A stretch of DNA of 64,000 bases from Paraflavisolibacter caeni (GCF_025628885.1 NZ_JAOTIF010000001.1:310001-374000); one strand, 5' to 3'; positions 36,407 through 46,273 are shown, numbered from the stretch's first letter. A program made the numbers and translations. Notes: generated by a model from the sequence alone, not told the origin.

Positions 36407-38788
36407 TTAATTCCGAATTGGCTTTCCGCGCTTTAACACACTTTGGATCCTCTCCAGGGTTTTCTTCTCTCCACAGAGTGAAAGAAAAGCCTCCCGCTCC
36501 AGGTCGAGCAGGTATTGTTCGGAGACCAATGTAGGCTCGCTCAGGTCGCCGCCACACATTACATAAGCCAGTTTCCGGGCTACCAATGCATCGTGGTCGG
36601 TTGCATAGTTTGCACGGTTCATGCCATGTATACCAGCATATAAGGCTCCTAATGCACTTTGGCCGAGTACTTTGATGTCTTTTCTCTGGATAGGTTGTAC
36701 ATAACCGCTATCAAATAGTTCAAGTACTGATTTTTTGGCTTCTGTTATCCGGCGTGATTGGTTCACAGAGATTTCATCCAGGCCTTTCCTGTAAATGCCC
36801 AGGTTGAAAGCTTCAAATGCTGAGGTCGCAACTTTGGCTGTGGCAATGGTGAGAAAACGGTTTTTGAGGGTAATGGTCTCCGGCTCGTCGTGGTGCATTT
36901 CATCAGAAGCGCGTACTACAAACTCTTTGGTGCCGCCACCGCCGGGGATCAATCCAACGCCTAATTCTACCAGCCCTGTATAGGTTTCAGCCGCTGCACA
37001 AACTTTATCACTGTGTAAGCTTATTTCGCAGGCACCCCCTAAGGCCAAACCATGAGGAGCCACTACCACCGGTATAGACGAGTAGCGGCAGCGCATCATT
37101 GTATTCTGGAACATGCGTACGGCCATATCCAGTTCATCCCAGTCCTGTTCTACGGCAAACATGAAGATCATGCCTACGTTGGCACCGGCGCTAAAGTTTG
37201 CGCCTTCATTGGCAATTACAAGACCTTTAAAGTTCTTTTCTGCCAGTTCAATTGCCTTAGTCACGCCGGCCAATACATCGCTTCCCATCGTGTTCATCTT
37301 GGTACTCCATTGTATACCGAGCACCTCCTCACCAATGTCATAGACCTTACAACTGTTGTTGTTCCAAACCAGCTTGTCTTTGTAATTGCTTAGTATAATG
37401 AATTCATTGCTGCCAGGTATGTGTTTATAGCTTTTGCTTTGCGGGTCGTAGGATAGTTTTTTGCCGTTCTCAATTCTGTAAAACGATTGGTGCCCACCTG
37501 CCAACATTTCTTCTACCCAAGGTGCTACTGAATAACCGGCTTCCTTCATTTTGGTAACAGTAGATGCAACACCCAGCACATCCCAGGTTTCGAAAGCTCC
37601 GATCTCCCAACCAAAGCCCGCCATCATTGCATCATCGATACGGTACACTTCATCGCTGATCTCGGGAATGCGGTGTGAAACATATGAGAATAGCCCAAAG
37701 TGGAAATGGCGATAAAACTCCCCGGCTTTATCCTGGCCAGCCATCAGCATCTTCAAACGTTGGTTTAAGTCATCAACCGGCTTGGCGGTTTCAACTGATG
37801 CGAACTTTGGCTTTTGCTGTGGCTTATATTCAAATGTTTGCAGGTCAAGGGTGTAGATCTCTCTTTCTCCCTTTTCTCCTTTTTTCTTAGCGAAGAAGCC
37901 CTGGCCTGTTTTATCTCCGAGCCATTTATTTTCTACAACCTTGTCCAGCCAGGTTGGGATTTGGAATGTTTCCCTGGCTTCATCGGTGGGACAGCTTTCA
38001 TAAACCCCTTTTGCCACTTTAACCAGTGTGTCGATACCTACAACATCTGCTGTGCGGAAAGTGGCGGACTTCGGGCGGCCAATGATAGGCCCGGTAAGTG
38101 CGTCTACTTCGTCGATGGTTAGTCCCATTTTCTCAATAAGTCCAAAGATAGCCATGATGCCATAGACACCTATACGGTTGGCAATAAACGCAGGCGTGTC
38201 TTTAGCCAGTACGGTGGTTTTGCCCAAAAACAGGTCGCCATAGTGCATTAAAAAGGAAACGACTTCGGGGTCGGTATCTTTTGTGGGAATGATCTCTAAC
38301 AACCGTAAGTAGCGTGGAGGGTTGAAGAAGTGGGTGCCACAGAAATGCTTTTTGAAGTCATCACTCCTGCCTTTACTCAACAAGTGTATGGGAATGCCCG
38401 ATGTGTTGGAGGTAATCAGCGTGCCGGGCTTCCGGTATTGTTCCACTTTTTCATATAAAGCCTGCTTGATGTCAAGACGCTCCACGACGACTTCAATGAC
38501 CCAGTCGCAGGTGGAAATATCTTTCAGGTTATCATCAAAGTTGCCGGTCGTTATCCTTTTTGCGGCATCCGGGTAATATAGAGGGGAGGGGTTGCTTTTG
38601 ATGGCTGCCTGGAGGGCATCGTTGACTAATTTATTACGGGCAGGCTTGTTTGCCGATTCCTTTGCGTCTTCCGGAACAATATCCAGCAGTAAAACCTGGA
38701 GGCCTATTCCTGCAAAATGACAAGCTATCCTGGAACCCATAACGCCGCTGCCTAAAACAGCTACTTTCCTGATGATTCGTTTGGTCAT
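36407..38788 (-). CDS. 3-hydroxyacyl-CoA dehydrogenase/enoyl-CoA hydratase fusion (FadN-like)
   Basis: A 793-residue bifunctional enzyme of fatty acid beta-oxidation. The N-terminal NAD-binding dehydrogenase domain begins VAVLGSGVMGSRIACHFAG. The dehydrogenase C-terminal domains follow (GTHFFNPPRYLRLLEIIP; DKTGQGFF). A C-terminal enoyl-CoA hydratase domain lies at about 480-690 (IANEGANFSAGANV; PHGLALGGACEISL; GLIPGGGG). The domain order, dehydrogenase first, is that of Bacillus FadN and not of E. coli FadB. No thiolase gene is adjacent, so the partner is encoded elsewhere. Confidence 0.93.
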   Translation of the reverse strand: MTKRIIRKVAVLGSGVMGSRIACHFAGIGLQVLLLDIVPEDAKESANKPARNKLVNDALQAAIKSNPSPLYYPDAAKRITTGNFDDNLKDISTCDWVIEVVVERLDIKQALYEKVEQYRKPGTLITSNTSGIPIHLLSKGRSDDFKKHFCGTHFFNPPRYLRLLEIIPTKDTDPEVVSFLMHYGDLFLGKTTVLAKDTPAFIANRIGVYGIMAIFGLIEKMGLTIDEVDALTGPIIGRPKSATFRTADVVGIDTLVKVAKGVYESCPTDEARETFQIPTWLDKVVENKWLGDKTGQGFFAKKKGEKGEREIYTLDLQTFEYKPQQKPKFASVETAKPVDDLNQRLKMLMAGQDKAGEFYRHFHFGLFSYVSHRIPEISDEVYRIDDAMMAGFGWEIGAFETWDVLGVASTVTKMKEAGYSVAPWVEEMLAGGHQSFYRIENGKKLSYDPQSKSYKHIPGSNEFIILSNYKDKLVWNNNSCKVYDIGEEVLGIQWSTKMNTMGSDVLAGVTKAIELAEKNFKGLVIANEGANFSAGANVGMIFMFAVEQDWDELDMAVRMFQNTMMRCRYSSIPVVVAPHGLALGGACEISLHSDKVCAAAETYTGLVELGVGLIPGGGGTKEFVVRASDEMHHDEPETITLKNRFLTIATAKVATSAFEAFNLGIYRKGLDEISVNQSRRITEAKKSVLELFDSGYVQPIQRKDIKVLGQSALGALYAGIHGMNRANYATDHDALVARKLAYVMCGGDLSEPTLVSEQYLLDLEREAFLSLCGEKKTLERIQSVLKRGKPIRN

Positions 38789-39374
38789 AGTGAATTAGTT
38801 AGTTATGCAACTATTACTTATGAAGATAATTCAAAAATGAGAACGAGTCAACTGGGGGAGATGGGAATGTAGGGAACGGAAGGAATGACAAATGATTTGA
38901 ATGACGAATGGGGGCATATGGATGACAGATGAGAGAAGTGATGATAAATAATTGGTAATTAATAATTGATTATTGGTGATTGAGGGGGAATGGTAGTTTA
39001 GGTGGCTGAGGGAGCGGGTTGGGGGGCGTCAATACGGAGTTCAATAGGAGTACCTATGGAGTAACCTAGGAGTATGGTCTCTATAAGGTCTCTATAACAT
39101 CTCTATAAGGTCTCTGTAAGGTCTCTATAAGGTTGGGGAGGAAATGTAAAATGTAGCATAGAAAATGTAAAATATAAAACCGGGGTTTGTAGGAAGGGAA
39201 AATGCAAAAGCTTGGCGGATATTGCCAGGGAGAAAATGTTGGGGAGTGGGCAAAATGGACAAATTCCTTACATACCTTCCATGAAATTATGATTCATGGG
39301 TGCAAACAATTAACAGGCAAAGAGGCTGCGAATTATACGTGGAAGAATATCTTTATTCTTTAAACAACCTAATC
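38789..39374. other. Long intergenic spacer with purine-rich strand and repeat array
   Basis: This 586-nt spacer separates the divergent beta-oxidation and dehydrogenase genes. Its + strand is strongly purine-rich, with ATGA-rich words at 38860-38960 and G-runs at 38980-39030. It contains the 11-bp tandem array at 39036-39130, then more purine-rich sequence to about 39250. No convincing coding frame or strong promoter was seen. Confidence 0.8.
39036..39130. repeat. Tandem array of 11-bp units (second locus)
   Basis: Three 11-bp units (ggagttcaata, ggagtacctat, ggagtaaccta), one 7-bp partial unit (ggagtat) and five 11-bp units (ggtctctataa x2, catctctataa, ggtctctgtaa, ggtctctataa) run without interruption. 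The first block shares the GAGTA(t)ACCTA core with the array at 3841-3961. As there, adjacent units are the most alike. There are no spacers, so it is not a CRISPR. Confidence 0.93.
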
Positions 39375-40427
39375 ATGAGATCAATCAATACGGCACTTCT
39401 TTCTTTTGGCATGTCAGGAAGGGTGTTTCATGCACCTTTTTTGCAATTGCATCCTGGATTTACTTTAGCAGGCGCGTGGGAGCGTAGTAAAAATGTGATC
39501 AGGGAGTACTATCCTGAAGCTAAATCGTATAAAACTTTAGAGGAACTTTTGGCTGATGATTCTGTTGAATTAGTAATTGTCAATACACCTAATTATACTC
39601 ATTTTGAATATGCAAAGGCTGCTTTGCTGGCAGGCAAGCATGTGATCGTTGAAAAGCCTTTTACGTCTACAGTGAAAGAAGCAGAAGAGCTGGTTTCCCT
39701 GGCCGGGCAAGAAGGCAGATACCTGTCCGTTTATCAAAACCGCCGATGGGACAGTGACTTTAAAACGGTGAAGAAGGTGATCAATGAAGGACTGCTGGGA
39801 GAGATTGTTGAAGCTGAAATACATTTCGACCGTTTTAATCCCATACTGAGTCCAAAACAACATAAAGAAGTGCCTGGACCAGGAACCGGAATTTTGCATG
39901 ACCTAGGACCCCATATTATTGACCAGGCTTTACAACTCTTTGGTGAGCCGGAAGCTCTTTTTGCTGATTTGCGCTCTCTTAGACCTTCATCACAGATCAT
40001 TGATAATATGGATATCCTGCTGTACTATCCGAACCTTCGTGTACGCCTTAAAGGTGGCTATTTTGTAAAAGAGCCTCTGCCAGGATTTATTCTTCATGGC
40101 CGCAATGGTTCGTTTTTGAAGCAGCGGGCTGATGTGCAGGAAACAGAGTTGCAGGCTGGCATGAAGCCTGGTAATAACGATTGGGGTAAAGAACCAACAT
40201 TGGCAGAAGGTCTGCTTCATGTGGTGAAAGGTGGACAAGACGTTCGTATGCATGTACCAACCTTGCAGGGCAATTATCTAGATTATTTCAATGGCATTTA
40301 TGAAGCATTGGTCAATAACAAACGTTTGCCAGTGACTGCTGAAGAAGGTTTGCTGGTGATGCGCGTGATTGAAGCAGCGTTTGATAGCAATGAAGTGAGG
40401 AAGGTAATTGAGATGGCAGCCTCTTAG
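39375..40427 (+). CDS. Gfo/Idh/MocA family oxidoreductase
   Basis: A 350-residue NAD(P)-dependent sugar or inositol dehydrogenase. The N terminus ALLSFGMSGRVFHAPFL is the nucleotide-binding start typical of the YvaA/scyllo-inositol dehydrogenase branch. The EKPF motif (93-96) holds the conserved lysine, and GTGILHDLGPHIIDQAL carries the catalytic Asp and His region. The ATG at 39375 is chosen because the family N terminus begins there; an upstream in-frame start at 39300 would add unrelated residues. Substrate is not determinable. A terminator follows. Confidence 0.9.
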   Translation: MRSINTALLSFGMSGRVFHAPFLQLHPGFTLAGAWERSKNVIREYYPEAKSYKTLEELLADDSVELVIVNTPNYTHFEYAKAALLAGKHVIVEKPFTSTVKEAEELVSLAGQEGRYLSVYQNRRWDSDFKTVKKVINEGLLGEIVEAEIHFDRFNPILSPKQHKEVPGPGTGILHDLGPHIIDQALQLFGEPEALFADLRSLRPSSQIIDNMDILLYYPNLRVRLKGGYFVKEPLPGFILHGRNGSFLKQRADVQETELQAGMKPGNNDWGKEPTLAEGLLHVVKGGQDVRMHVPTLQGNYLDYFNGIYEALVNNKRLPVTAEEGLLVMRVIEAAFDSNEVRKVIEMAAS

Positions 40428-40463
40428 AAACAGTAAATCGGGTTCATAATAAGCGACTTATTT

Positions 40464-40491
40464 AGCCGGTATTCCAAGTGCCGGCTTTTTT
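40464..40491 (+). terminator. Rho-independent terminator after the Gfo/Idh/MocA gene
   Basis: AGCCGG/CCGGCT (40464-40469 with 40481-40486) with an 11-nt loop is followed by a T run, 36 nt after the stop codon. Confidence 0.75.
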
Positions 40492-40640
40492 ATTATTCAT
40501 CCTTCCAATTGTCCATTCAAAAAGTTTAACACTGTCACATATCAACTGCATATCAATTTTGCGCCCGAATCTTATAACTATTTTCAAATATTATGTAAAT
40601 ATTAGGCTGCGCAAGGCAGTTAGCTTTGCGGTGCTTAAAA

Positions 40641-42995
40641 ATGGAAACCGATATGTCACATTGTTTAAAAGTAATAAAAGCATGGGCAGTTGTATTTTTT
40701 GCTGTCATGCTTTTTAGTCAGCATGGATTTGCGCAAGGACGTTTTACCATTAGTGGTACCATCACGTCTGGCCGGACAGGAGAAAAGTTAATGGCTGTCA
40801 GCATTAGAGTTGCAGGTACTTCTATTGCAACTGCTTCTAATGAGTATGGCTTTTATGCGCTTTCACTACCAGCAGGAAAACATCATATTGAATTTAGTGC
40901 TGTTGGTAGTAAGACCTTTTCCCTTGATATCAATCTTCAACGGAATACAGTACAGGATATCAGCATGCAAAGCGAAGAGAAACAACTGCAGGATGTGGTG
41001 GTAATGGCCAGGAGAGGGGGACGAAATATCAGTAGCCCACAGATGGGTGTAGAACGATTGCAGATTGCTGAAATCAAGAATATTCCTGTGTTGTTTGGCG
41101 AGCGTGATGTACTGAAGACCATTCAACTCTTGCCGGGCATCAAGCCTGCAGCAGAAGGTGGAAGTGGTTTTTATGTGCGGGGCGGTGCTGCTGACCAGAA
41201 CCTGATATTGCTGGATGAGGCTCCTGTATACAATGCTTCGCACCTGATGGGTTTCTTTTCTACTTTCAATTCTGACGCTATCAAGGATGTTACAGTTTAC
41301 AAGGGTGGCATGCCTGCACAATATGGAGGAAGGCTTTCTTCGGTTCTTGATATTAAAATGAATGAAGGCAACAACCAGGATTATGCAGTTAGTGGAGGTA
41401 TAGGACTGATCTCTTCGAAAGTGAATGTGGAAGGACCCGTACAGCAAGGTAAAAGCTCCTTCCTGCTATCCGGTAGAAGAACTTATGCAGATATGTTTTT
41501 AAAACTATCTCCGGATTCTTCCATCAACAGGAATAAATTGTATTTCTATGATTTGAACGCAAAGATCAATTATAAGTTAAGTAAAAGGGATCACCTCTAC
41601 CTGTCAGGCTATTTCGGTCGTGATGTATTAGGCGTTCAAAACAAATTTGGCATCGATTGGGGCAATGGGACCGGTACTTTGAGGTGGAACCATATCTTTA
41701 GCAGTAAGCTCTTTGCCAATACCTCTCTGATCTTCAGTAACTACAATTACAACATCAAAGTAAGGAATGAAGCGGATGATTTTACCATTTTCTCTCAGAT
41801 CCGCGACTGGAACATCAAGCAGGATTACCAATGGTATTTGAGCAACAGGAGCTCTTTCCGGTTTGGCTTCAATTCTATTTATCATGCGATCCGTCCCGGG
41901 GAAGTAAGGGCCAGTGACGCTTCAAGTATTGCCGATTTTTACCTGCAGAAAAGATATTCCTGGGAAAATGCCGCCTTCTTTTCACATTCATGGAAGGCAA
42001 GTGAAAAACTCAATTTCACTTATGGTGTTCGCCTGACTTCATTCAGCGTATTGGGAGCAGGTGATTATTATTCGGTTGATGAAGATGGGAATGTTACAGA
42101 TACCACGCATTATCAAAGAGGAGCATTTGTGAAGACGTATATCAATCCTGAACCAAGGGTCGCTGCCAGTTACAAGTTGAACGATCGTTCTTCAATTAAG
42201 GCATCATATGTGCGGAACGTGCAAAACCTGCACCTGATCTCCAATTCCACTACTTCTAATCCAAGCGACAAATGGGTGGCCAGTTCCAATATCATAAAGC
42301 CTGAGATCTCTGACCAGGTATCTGTTGGCTACTATCGCGATTTTGCCGATAACAAATATGAGTTTACCCTGGAAGCATATTATAAAGACATGCAAAACCA
42401 GATTGATTACCGTAATGGAGCTGATATATATACAAACGATGCCATTGAATCTCAACTGCTGTTTGGAAAAGGGCGTGCCTATGGAGCTGAATGGCTGTTG
42501 AAAAAGCGCGAAGGAAGATTTACTGGTTGGCTGAGTTATACTCTATCTAAAACCGAGCGCCTTATTGATGGCATTAACAACAACCAGTGGTATAATGCCC
42601 GACAGGACCGCACGCACGATATTGCTGTAGTAGGTTCATACCAGCTTAATAAAAAATGGACAGTTTCTGCCAACTGGGTGTTCTCTACCGGTAATGCAGT
42701 TACTTATCCTGCCGGAAAATACATTTTAGATGGCCGCCCTGTTTTTTACTACACCGAGCGAAATGGCTACAGGCTTCCCAGTTATCACCGCCTTGACCTG
42801 GGTGCTACCCGGCAACTGAAGCAAAAAGGCCGTTTTAGTTCCGAGCTTTCTTTCAGCCTGTACAATGCATATGGAAGAGAGAATCCTTTCACGGTTAACT
42901 TCCGTGAAAAGGAAGACAATCCACAGAAGACGGAAGCCGTGCAATATGCACTGTTCAAGTATGTACCATCTATTGCTTACAGTTTTAAATTTTAA
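40641..42995 (+). CDS. TonB-dependent outer membrane receptor with carboxypeptidase-like regulatory domain
   Basis: A 784-residue outer membrane transporter. A signal peptide (about residues 5-32, ending GFAQG) precedes a carboxypeptidase-like regulatory domain (about 33-115, FTISGTITSGRTGEKLMAVSIRV). The plug domain follows (about 130-240, with GGSGFYVRGGAADQNLILLDEAPVYNASHLMGFFS), then a beta-barrel ending YVPSIAYSFKF. Start choice is uncertain: ATG at 40641 or 40653. The DUF4249 lipoprotein gene follows after 2 nt, a pairing common in Bacteroidota and analogous to SusC/SusD. Substrate is unknown. Confidence 0.92.
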   Translation: METDMSHCLKVIKAWAVVFFAVMLFSQHGFAQGRFTISGTITSGRTGEKLMAVSIRVAGTSIATASNEYGFYALSLPAGKHHIEFSAVGSKTFSLDINLQRNTVQDISMQSEEKQLQDVVVMARRGGRNISSPQMGVERLQIAEIKNIPVLFGERDVLKTIQLLPGIKPAAEGGSGFYVRGGAADQNLILLDEAPVYNASHLMGFFSTFNSDAIKDVTVYKGGMPAQYGGRLSSVLDIKMNEGNNQDYAVSGGIGLISSKVNVEGPVQQGKSSFLLSGRRTYADMFLKLSPDSSINRNKLYFYDLNAKINYKLSKRDHLYLSGYFGRDVLGVQNKFGIDWGNGTGTLRWNHIFSSKLFANTSLIFSNYNYNIKVRNEADDFTIFSQIRDWNIKQDYQWYLSNRSSFRFGFNSIYHAIRPGEVRASDASSIADFYLQKRYSWENAAFFSHSWKASEKLNFTYGVRLTSFSVLGAGDYYSVDEDGNVTDTTHYQRGAFVKTYINPEPRVAASYKLNDRSSIKASYVRNVQNLHLISNSTTSNPSDKWVASSNIIKPEISDQVSVGYYRDFADNKYEFTLEAYYKDMQNQIDYRNGADIYTNDAIESQLLFGKGRAYGAEWLLKKREGRFTGWLSYTLSKTERLIDGINNNQWYNARQDRTHDIAVVGSYQLNKKWTVSANWVFSTGNAVTYPAGKYILDGRPVFYYTERNGYRLPSYHRLDLGATRQLKQKGRFSSELSFSLYNAYGRENPFTVNFREKEDNPQKTEAVQYALFKYVPSIAYSFKF

Positions 42996-42997
42996 TC

Positions 42998-43786
42998 ATG
43001 AAAAAAGTATCAAATTATATAGTACCGTTGTTGTTTTTGTTCTTCCTGGCCTCCTGTGAAAAAGTAGTTGATGTAAAGGTGAAAGGAGCAGAAAAGAAAT
43101 ATGTGGTCGAAGGCGTTCTGACCAATGAAACCGGGAAATGCGAAGTGAAAATTTCGCAAACCCTGAACCTGGATGATGATAATACTTTTAATGGAGTAAG
43201 TGGTGCCCAGGTTACCATTACAGATGATAAAGGTGTCGTCTCAACGCTTTTAGAAAGTGCTCCCGGTATCTATAGAAATAACCTCGCCGGTAAGCCCGGA
43301 ACAACATATACAATGGAGGTTCATATATCAGGAAATAAATTTACTGCGCAGTCCACTATGCCGAATCCTGTTGCTATTGACAGCTTGTATATTTCCTCAA
43401 TGGATATGATGGGAGATAAGACATTAATGCCCAATATTGTCTTCCGGGACCCTGCTGAAAAAGGAAATGCTTACCGTTTTATCCAATACCTGAATGGGAA
43501 AAAATCAACTGACATCTTTGTTCAGAATGATGTGCTTTCAAATGGAAGGCTCAATACGACTACGCTCTTTCAACATGACAATGATTTGAAAAAGGGAGAT
43601 AGTGTGGGGGTTGATATGTTATGTATTGATAATAACGTTTATAAATACTGGTTTAGTTTATACCAGGGGGCAACAGGAGAGGAGGATTCAGCTTCTCCTG
43701 CAAACCCGGAAACCAATATCAAAGGAGGGGCCCTTGGTTACTTTAGTGCGCATACAGTGAGCAGAAAAGCAGTAACTGTAAACTAA
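42998..43786 (+). CDS. DUF4249 lipoprotein
   Basis: A 262-residue lipoprotein with a type II signal (LFLFFLASC, lipid-modified C20) and the DUF4249 pattern: VEGVLTNETGKCEVKISQT, VSGAQVTITDDKGVV, GKPGTTYTMEVHI and the C-terminal GGALGYFSAHTVSR. It is encoded 2 nt after a TonB receptor and should sit on the outer membrane as its partner, possibly in substrate capture. That role is inferred from position; the family has no established biochemistry. Confidence 0.92.
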   Translation: MKKVSNYIVPLLFLFFLASCEKVVDVKVKGAEKKYVVEGVLTNETGKCEVKISQTLNLDDDNTFNGVSGAQVTITDDKGVVSTLLESAPGIYRNNLAGKPGTTYTMEVHISGNKFTAQSTMPNPVAIDSLYISSMDMMGDKTLMPNIVFRDPAEKGNAYRFIQYLNGKKSTDIFVQNDVLSNGRLNTTTLFQHDNDLKKGDSVGVDMLCIDNNVYKYWFSLYQGATGEEDSASPANPETNIKGGALGYFSAHTVSRKAVTVN

Positions 43787-43924
43787 GGTCCGGGAGCATT
43801 CTCAATATGAAAAGCAGACTGATCATGAATAAATTGAAATAAATCTGCCGGTAAATCGTTATCTATGCTGGTAATCAATTTTTTCATCATCAGCCTGCTT
43901 TTTGTGCGGTAGGATCAATATTTT

Positions 43925-44629
43925 ATGAAAATAAATCTGTGTTTTCTTCTATTTCTTTTGCCAGGTTTTTCACTGCACGCCCAATATTCATTTGCAAGTT
44001 TCACAGATAATAATCCAACTTATTTCCAAAATGACCAGGTATTGATTCCTGAAAGACCGCCCTATGCAAAGTTGTACCAGCGCAACTATGGAGCGATCAT
44101 TGGTATTCAAAAGGGCAAGGCAACTTCGTTTGAGTTTGGGGGAGAGGCGCATTGGCGTAAATTAAGCCTGCTGAAACCGCACATCACGGGAGCAACAGCC
44201 AATATTGAATATGACTTCAGAGACCATGTAATCGGCTATAAGGCTGGCATGTGGATGAAACGGGGGCGTGTTAATCTGACCTATGGCGGCAACCTGGTTT
44301 ATTTTACAGATTTTAATGGAAAAAGCAGGTATGGAGCGGGGCCGTCTGTTGGTTTCAGGTTACTGGGTTTTCACCTGGTGAATGGCGTTAATTTCCTGGC
44401 TGGAGATAAAGATCTGAAGGCGAATACATTATACGTTACCCTTCGATACTACTTTCCTATAGAAAATAAATTTACCTGGGACAAGAAAACGCAAAAGAAG
44501 AAAGAACGGGAAAAAAAGCAAAGAATAAAAGCCAGGGAAAAAAAGCGGAAGGAAAGGGAAAAGAGAAGAGAAGAAAACCCGAGTCTTCTCGATAGAATAA
44601 AGAAGCCTTTCCAAAAATCCGAAAGCTAA
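43925..44629 (+). CDS. Exported hypothetical protein with highly charged C-terminal tail
   Basis: A 234-residue protein. It has a signal peptide (MKINLCFLLFLLPGFSLHAQ). A middle region of about 160 residues is rich in aromatic and glycine residues in alternating patterns, suggestive of a small beta-barrel (GAGPSVGFRLLGFHLVNGVNFL). The C-terminal tail of about 45 residues, from residue 190, is almost entirely Lys, Arg and Glu and is predicted helical. I do not recognise the family. The tail could bind nucleic acid, lipopolysaccharide or peptidoglycan; nothing in the sequence decides. It lies downstream of the TonB/DUF4249 pair but 138 nt away. Confidence 0.72.
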   Translation: MKINLCFLLFLLPGFSLHAQYSFASFTDNNPTYFQNDQVLIPERPPYAKLYQRNYGAIIGIQKGKATSFEFGGEAHWRKLSLLKPHITGATANIEYDFRDHVIGYKAGMWMKRGRVNLTYGGNLVYFTDFNGKSRYGAGPSVGFRLLGFHLVNGVNFLAGDKDLKANTLYVTLRYYFPIENKFTWDKKTQKKKEREKKQRIKAREKKRKEREKRREENPSLLDRIKKPFQKSES

Positions 44630-44672
44630 ATCGTCGAACGTAAATAGCATGATTGCGGCGGACTGGGAGTGT

Positions 44673-46118
44673 TTATTCTCCAATCACCTTTATCAACATT
44701 CCCTTGGTTACACCGTCATTCAGTTGCATGCCATTCAAAATAGCGAGTTCTTCCAACTTGTTGGCTGGCATATTCAGGTTGCGTAATGCTTGATCCAGCG
44801 TTCCGGACTGAGCAACGGTTTTGATGCGAACCCGTTGCGGCTTTTTATTCAACTTGGACGTATCCGTTAACTGCCTGAAGTTCTGCATCGTATTTTGAAA
44901 AGTGGGCGCGTAGTTGTTGAAGTCTGACAGGCCGGACACGCCAAGCAATACATAGTTGATGTCGTTATACCTGATAATGTAAGACAATGTTCTGACTGCA
45001 GCCTGTTGCTGTTGCTGCGGTTGTTGGTCGGCTATCATGGCAAAAGCAGGGAGGCCGTTTACTGTTAATTCCTTTGATTCTACCACTTGCAACTTGTATT
45101 GTTGTAATACTGCATTGGCTGCTTCTTTGGGATTAGCACCTTGGGCAAGCGTCAGCATCATCATAGCCTTACCATCTTTGGGTGCAACTTGTACAGCCTG
45201 GGGCGTATTCTGGTAAGACCAGCCCTGTGGCACAGGAAACTGAAATTTTAATTGAGGGTGATAAAATACACTGTTTTCCAAATAACCTTGCCTGGGGTCT
45301 TCTCCATACACGATGCCTTCTATCCTTTTCAGGTATTCATCACGGTTAATTTTCGCATTGGTAAGGTTTAGCTTTTGTTTCCATTCAGTAGCTAATTTTG
45401 CTACAGTTGTATGCCTATCTCCCGGGTTAGGGTGTGTTGATAAAAATTCAGGCAATTCTTCGCCATCGCCTTTCTGTTGCTCTCTTTCCAGGGTAGTAAA
45501 GAAACCTGCCATTTCTTTGGCATCATAGGCAATTTTTGAAGAATATTCAACACCCAATCTGTCGGCTTCCCTTTCAGCATCACGTCCGAACTTGAGTAAC
45601 AATAAAGAAAGCCCTTGTGAGGCTGTTTCTGCAAACTGTGACAGACCTGGTGCTAGCACAATGCCTGCCATCAATCCTATTTGTCCCAGCATAGCATTTC
45701 GTTGTTGCTCCACAGAATGGCGTGCTGCAATATGTCCTATTTCATGGCCTAATACGCCTGCAAACTGTGCTTCATTATTCAAATAGGCCATGATGCCCCT
45801 GGTAAAGTAAACATATCCTCCTGGTATAGCAAAGGCGTTCAGTACGTCGGAATCAAGTATCCTGAATTCATAATTGATATTGGGGCGGTGGGAGATGGCT
45901 GCCATTGCCTTCCCTTTTTCAGTGATAAAGTTCTGCAAGTCTTTATTGTCTAACAAGCCGTACTGCGCAATGATCTGCGGGTCTGCTTCTTTTCCCATCG
46001 CCAATTCCTGTTGTTCAGACATCAGTACCACCTCGCGCTTGCCTGTTACAGGGTTCCTGGCGCAATTGTTAAAGAGCAGTACTGCTGCTAGACAACTGAT
46101 GATGATTTGCCTGTTCAT
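44673..46118 (-). CDS. M48 family metalloprotease lipoprotein with LysM-like C-terminus
   Basis: A 481-residue lipoprotein (lipobox LLFNNC, C19) with the zinc motif H125-E-I-G-H129 (GVLGHEIGHIAARHS) and the downstream third ligand in GRDAEREADRLGVEY. The N-terminal NPVTGKREVVLMSEQQE and FAIPGGYVYFTRG segments match periplasmic M48 proteases of the BepA/LoiP type, which look after outer membrane protein assembly. The C-terminal domain (about 430-481, SGTLDQALRNLNMPANKLEELAILNG) resembles a LysM-like module. It diverges from the tetR gene. Confidence 0.93.
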   Translation of the reverse strand: MNRQIIISCLAAVLLFNNCARNPVTGKREVVLMSEQQELAMGKEADPQIIAQYGLLDNKDLQNFITEKGKAMAAISHRPNINYEFRILDSDVLNAFAIPGGYVYFTRGIMAYLNNEAQFAGVLGHEIGHIAARHSVEQQRNAMLGQIGLMAGIVLAPGLSQFAETASQGLSLLLLKFGRDAEREADRLGVEYSSKIAYDAKEMAGFFTTLEREQQKGDGEELPEFLSTHPNPGDRHTTVAKLATEWKQKLNLTNAKINRDEYLKRIEGIVYGEDPRQGYLENSVFYHPQLKFQFPVPQGWSYQNTPQAVQVAPKDGKAMMMLTLAQGANPKEAANAVLQQYKLQVVESKELTVNGLPAFAMIADQQPQQQQQAAVRTLSYIIRYNDINYVLLGVSGLSDFNNYAPTFQNTMQNFRQLTDTSKLNKKPQRVRIKTVAQSGTLDQALRNLNMPANKLEELAILNGMQLNDGVTKGMLIKVIGE

Positions 46119-46273
46119 AAGGGTTATGAGTTTTAATAATATAAGTATCTTCTATAGCAATCCCTTCACAATTACTATATGCAATAGAAATGCCAATGGC
46201 AGAAGTTGAATATATTGTCATAGTATGACAACAGAAGAGACAGCAGCCTAAAAGAATAATTTTTAAAAGTCAT

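Noticed and set aside
40621-40628. TAGCTTTG as promoter of the TonB receptor gene
   Set aside because: It matches the -7 consensus, but no -33 element lies at the right distance and the leader to the ATG at 40641 would be almost nil.
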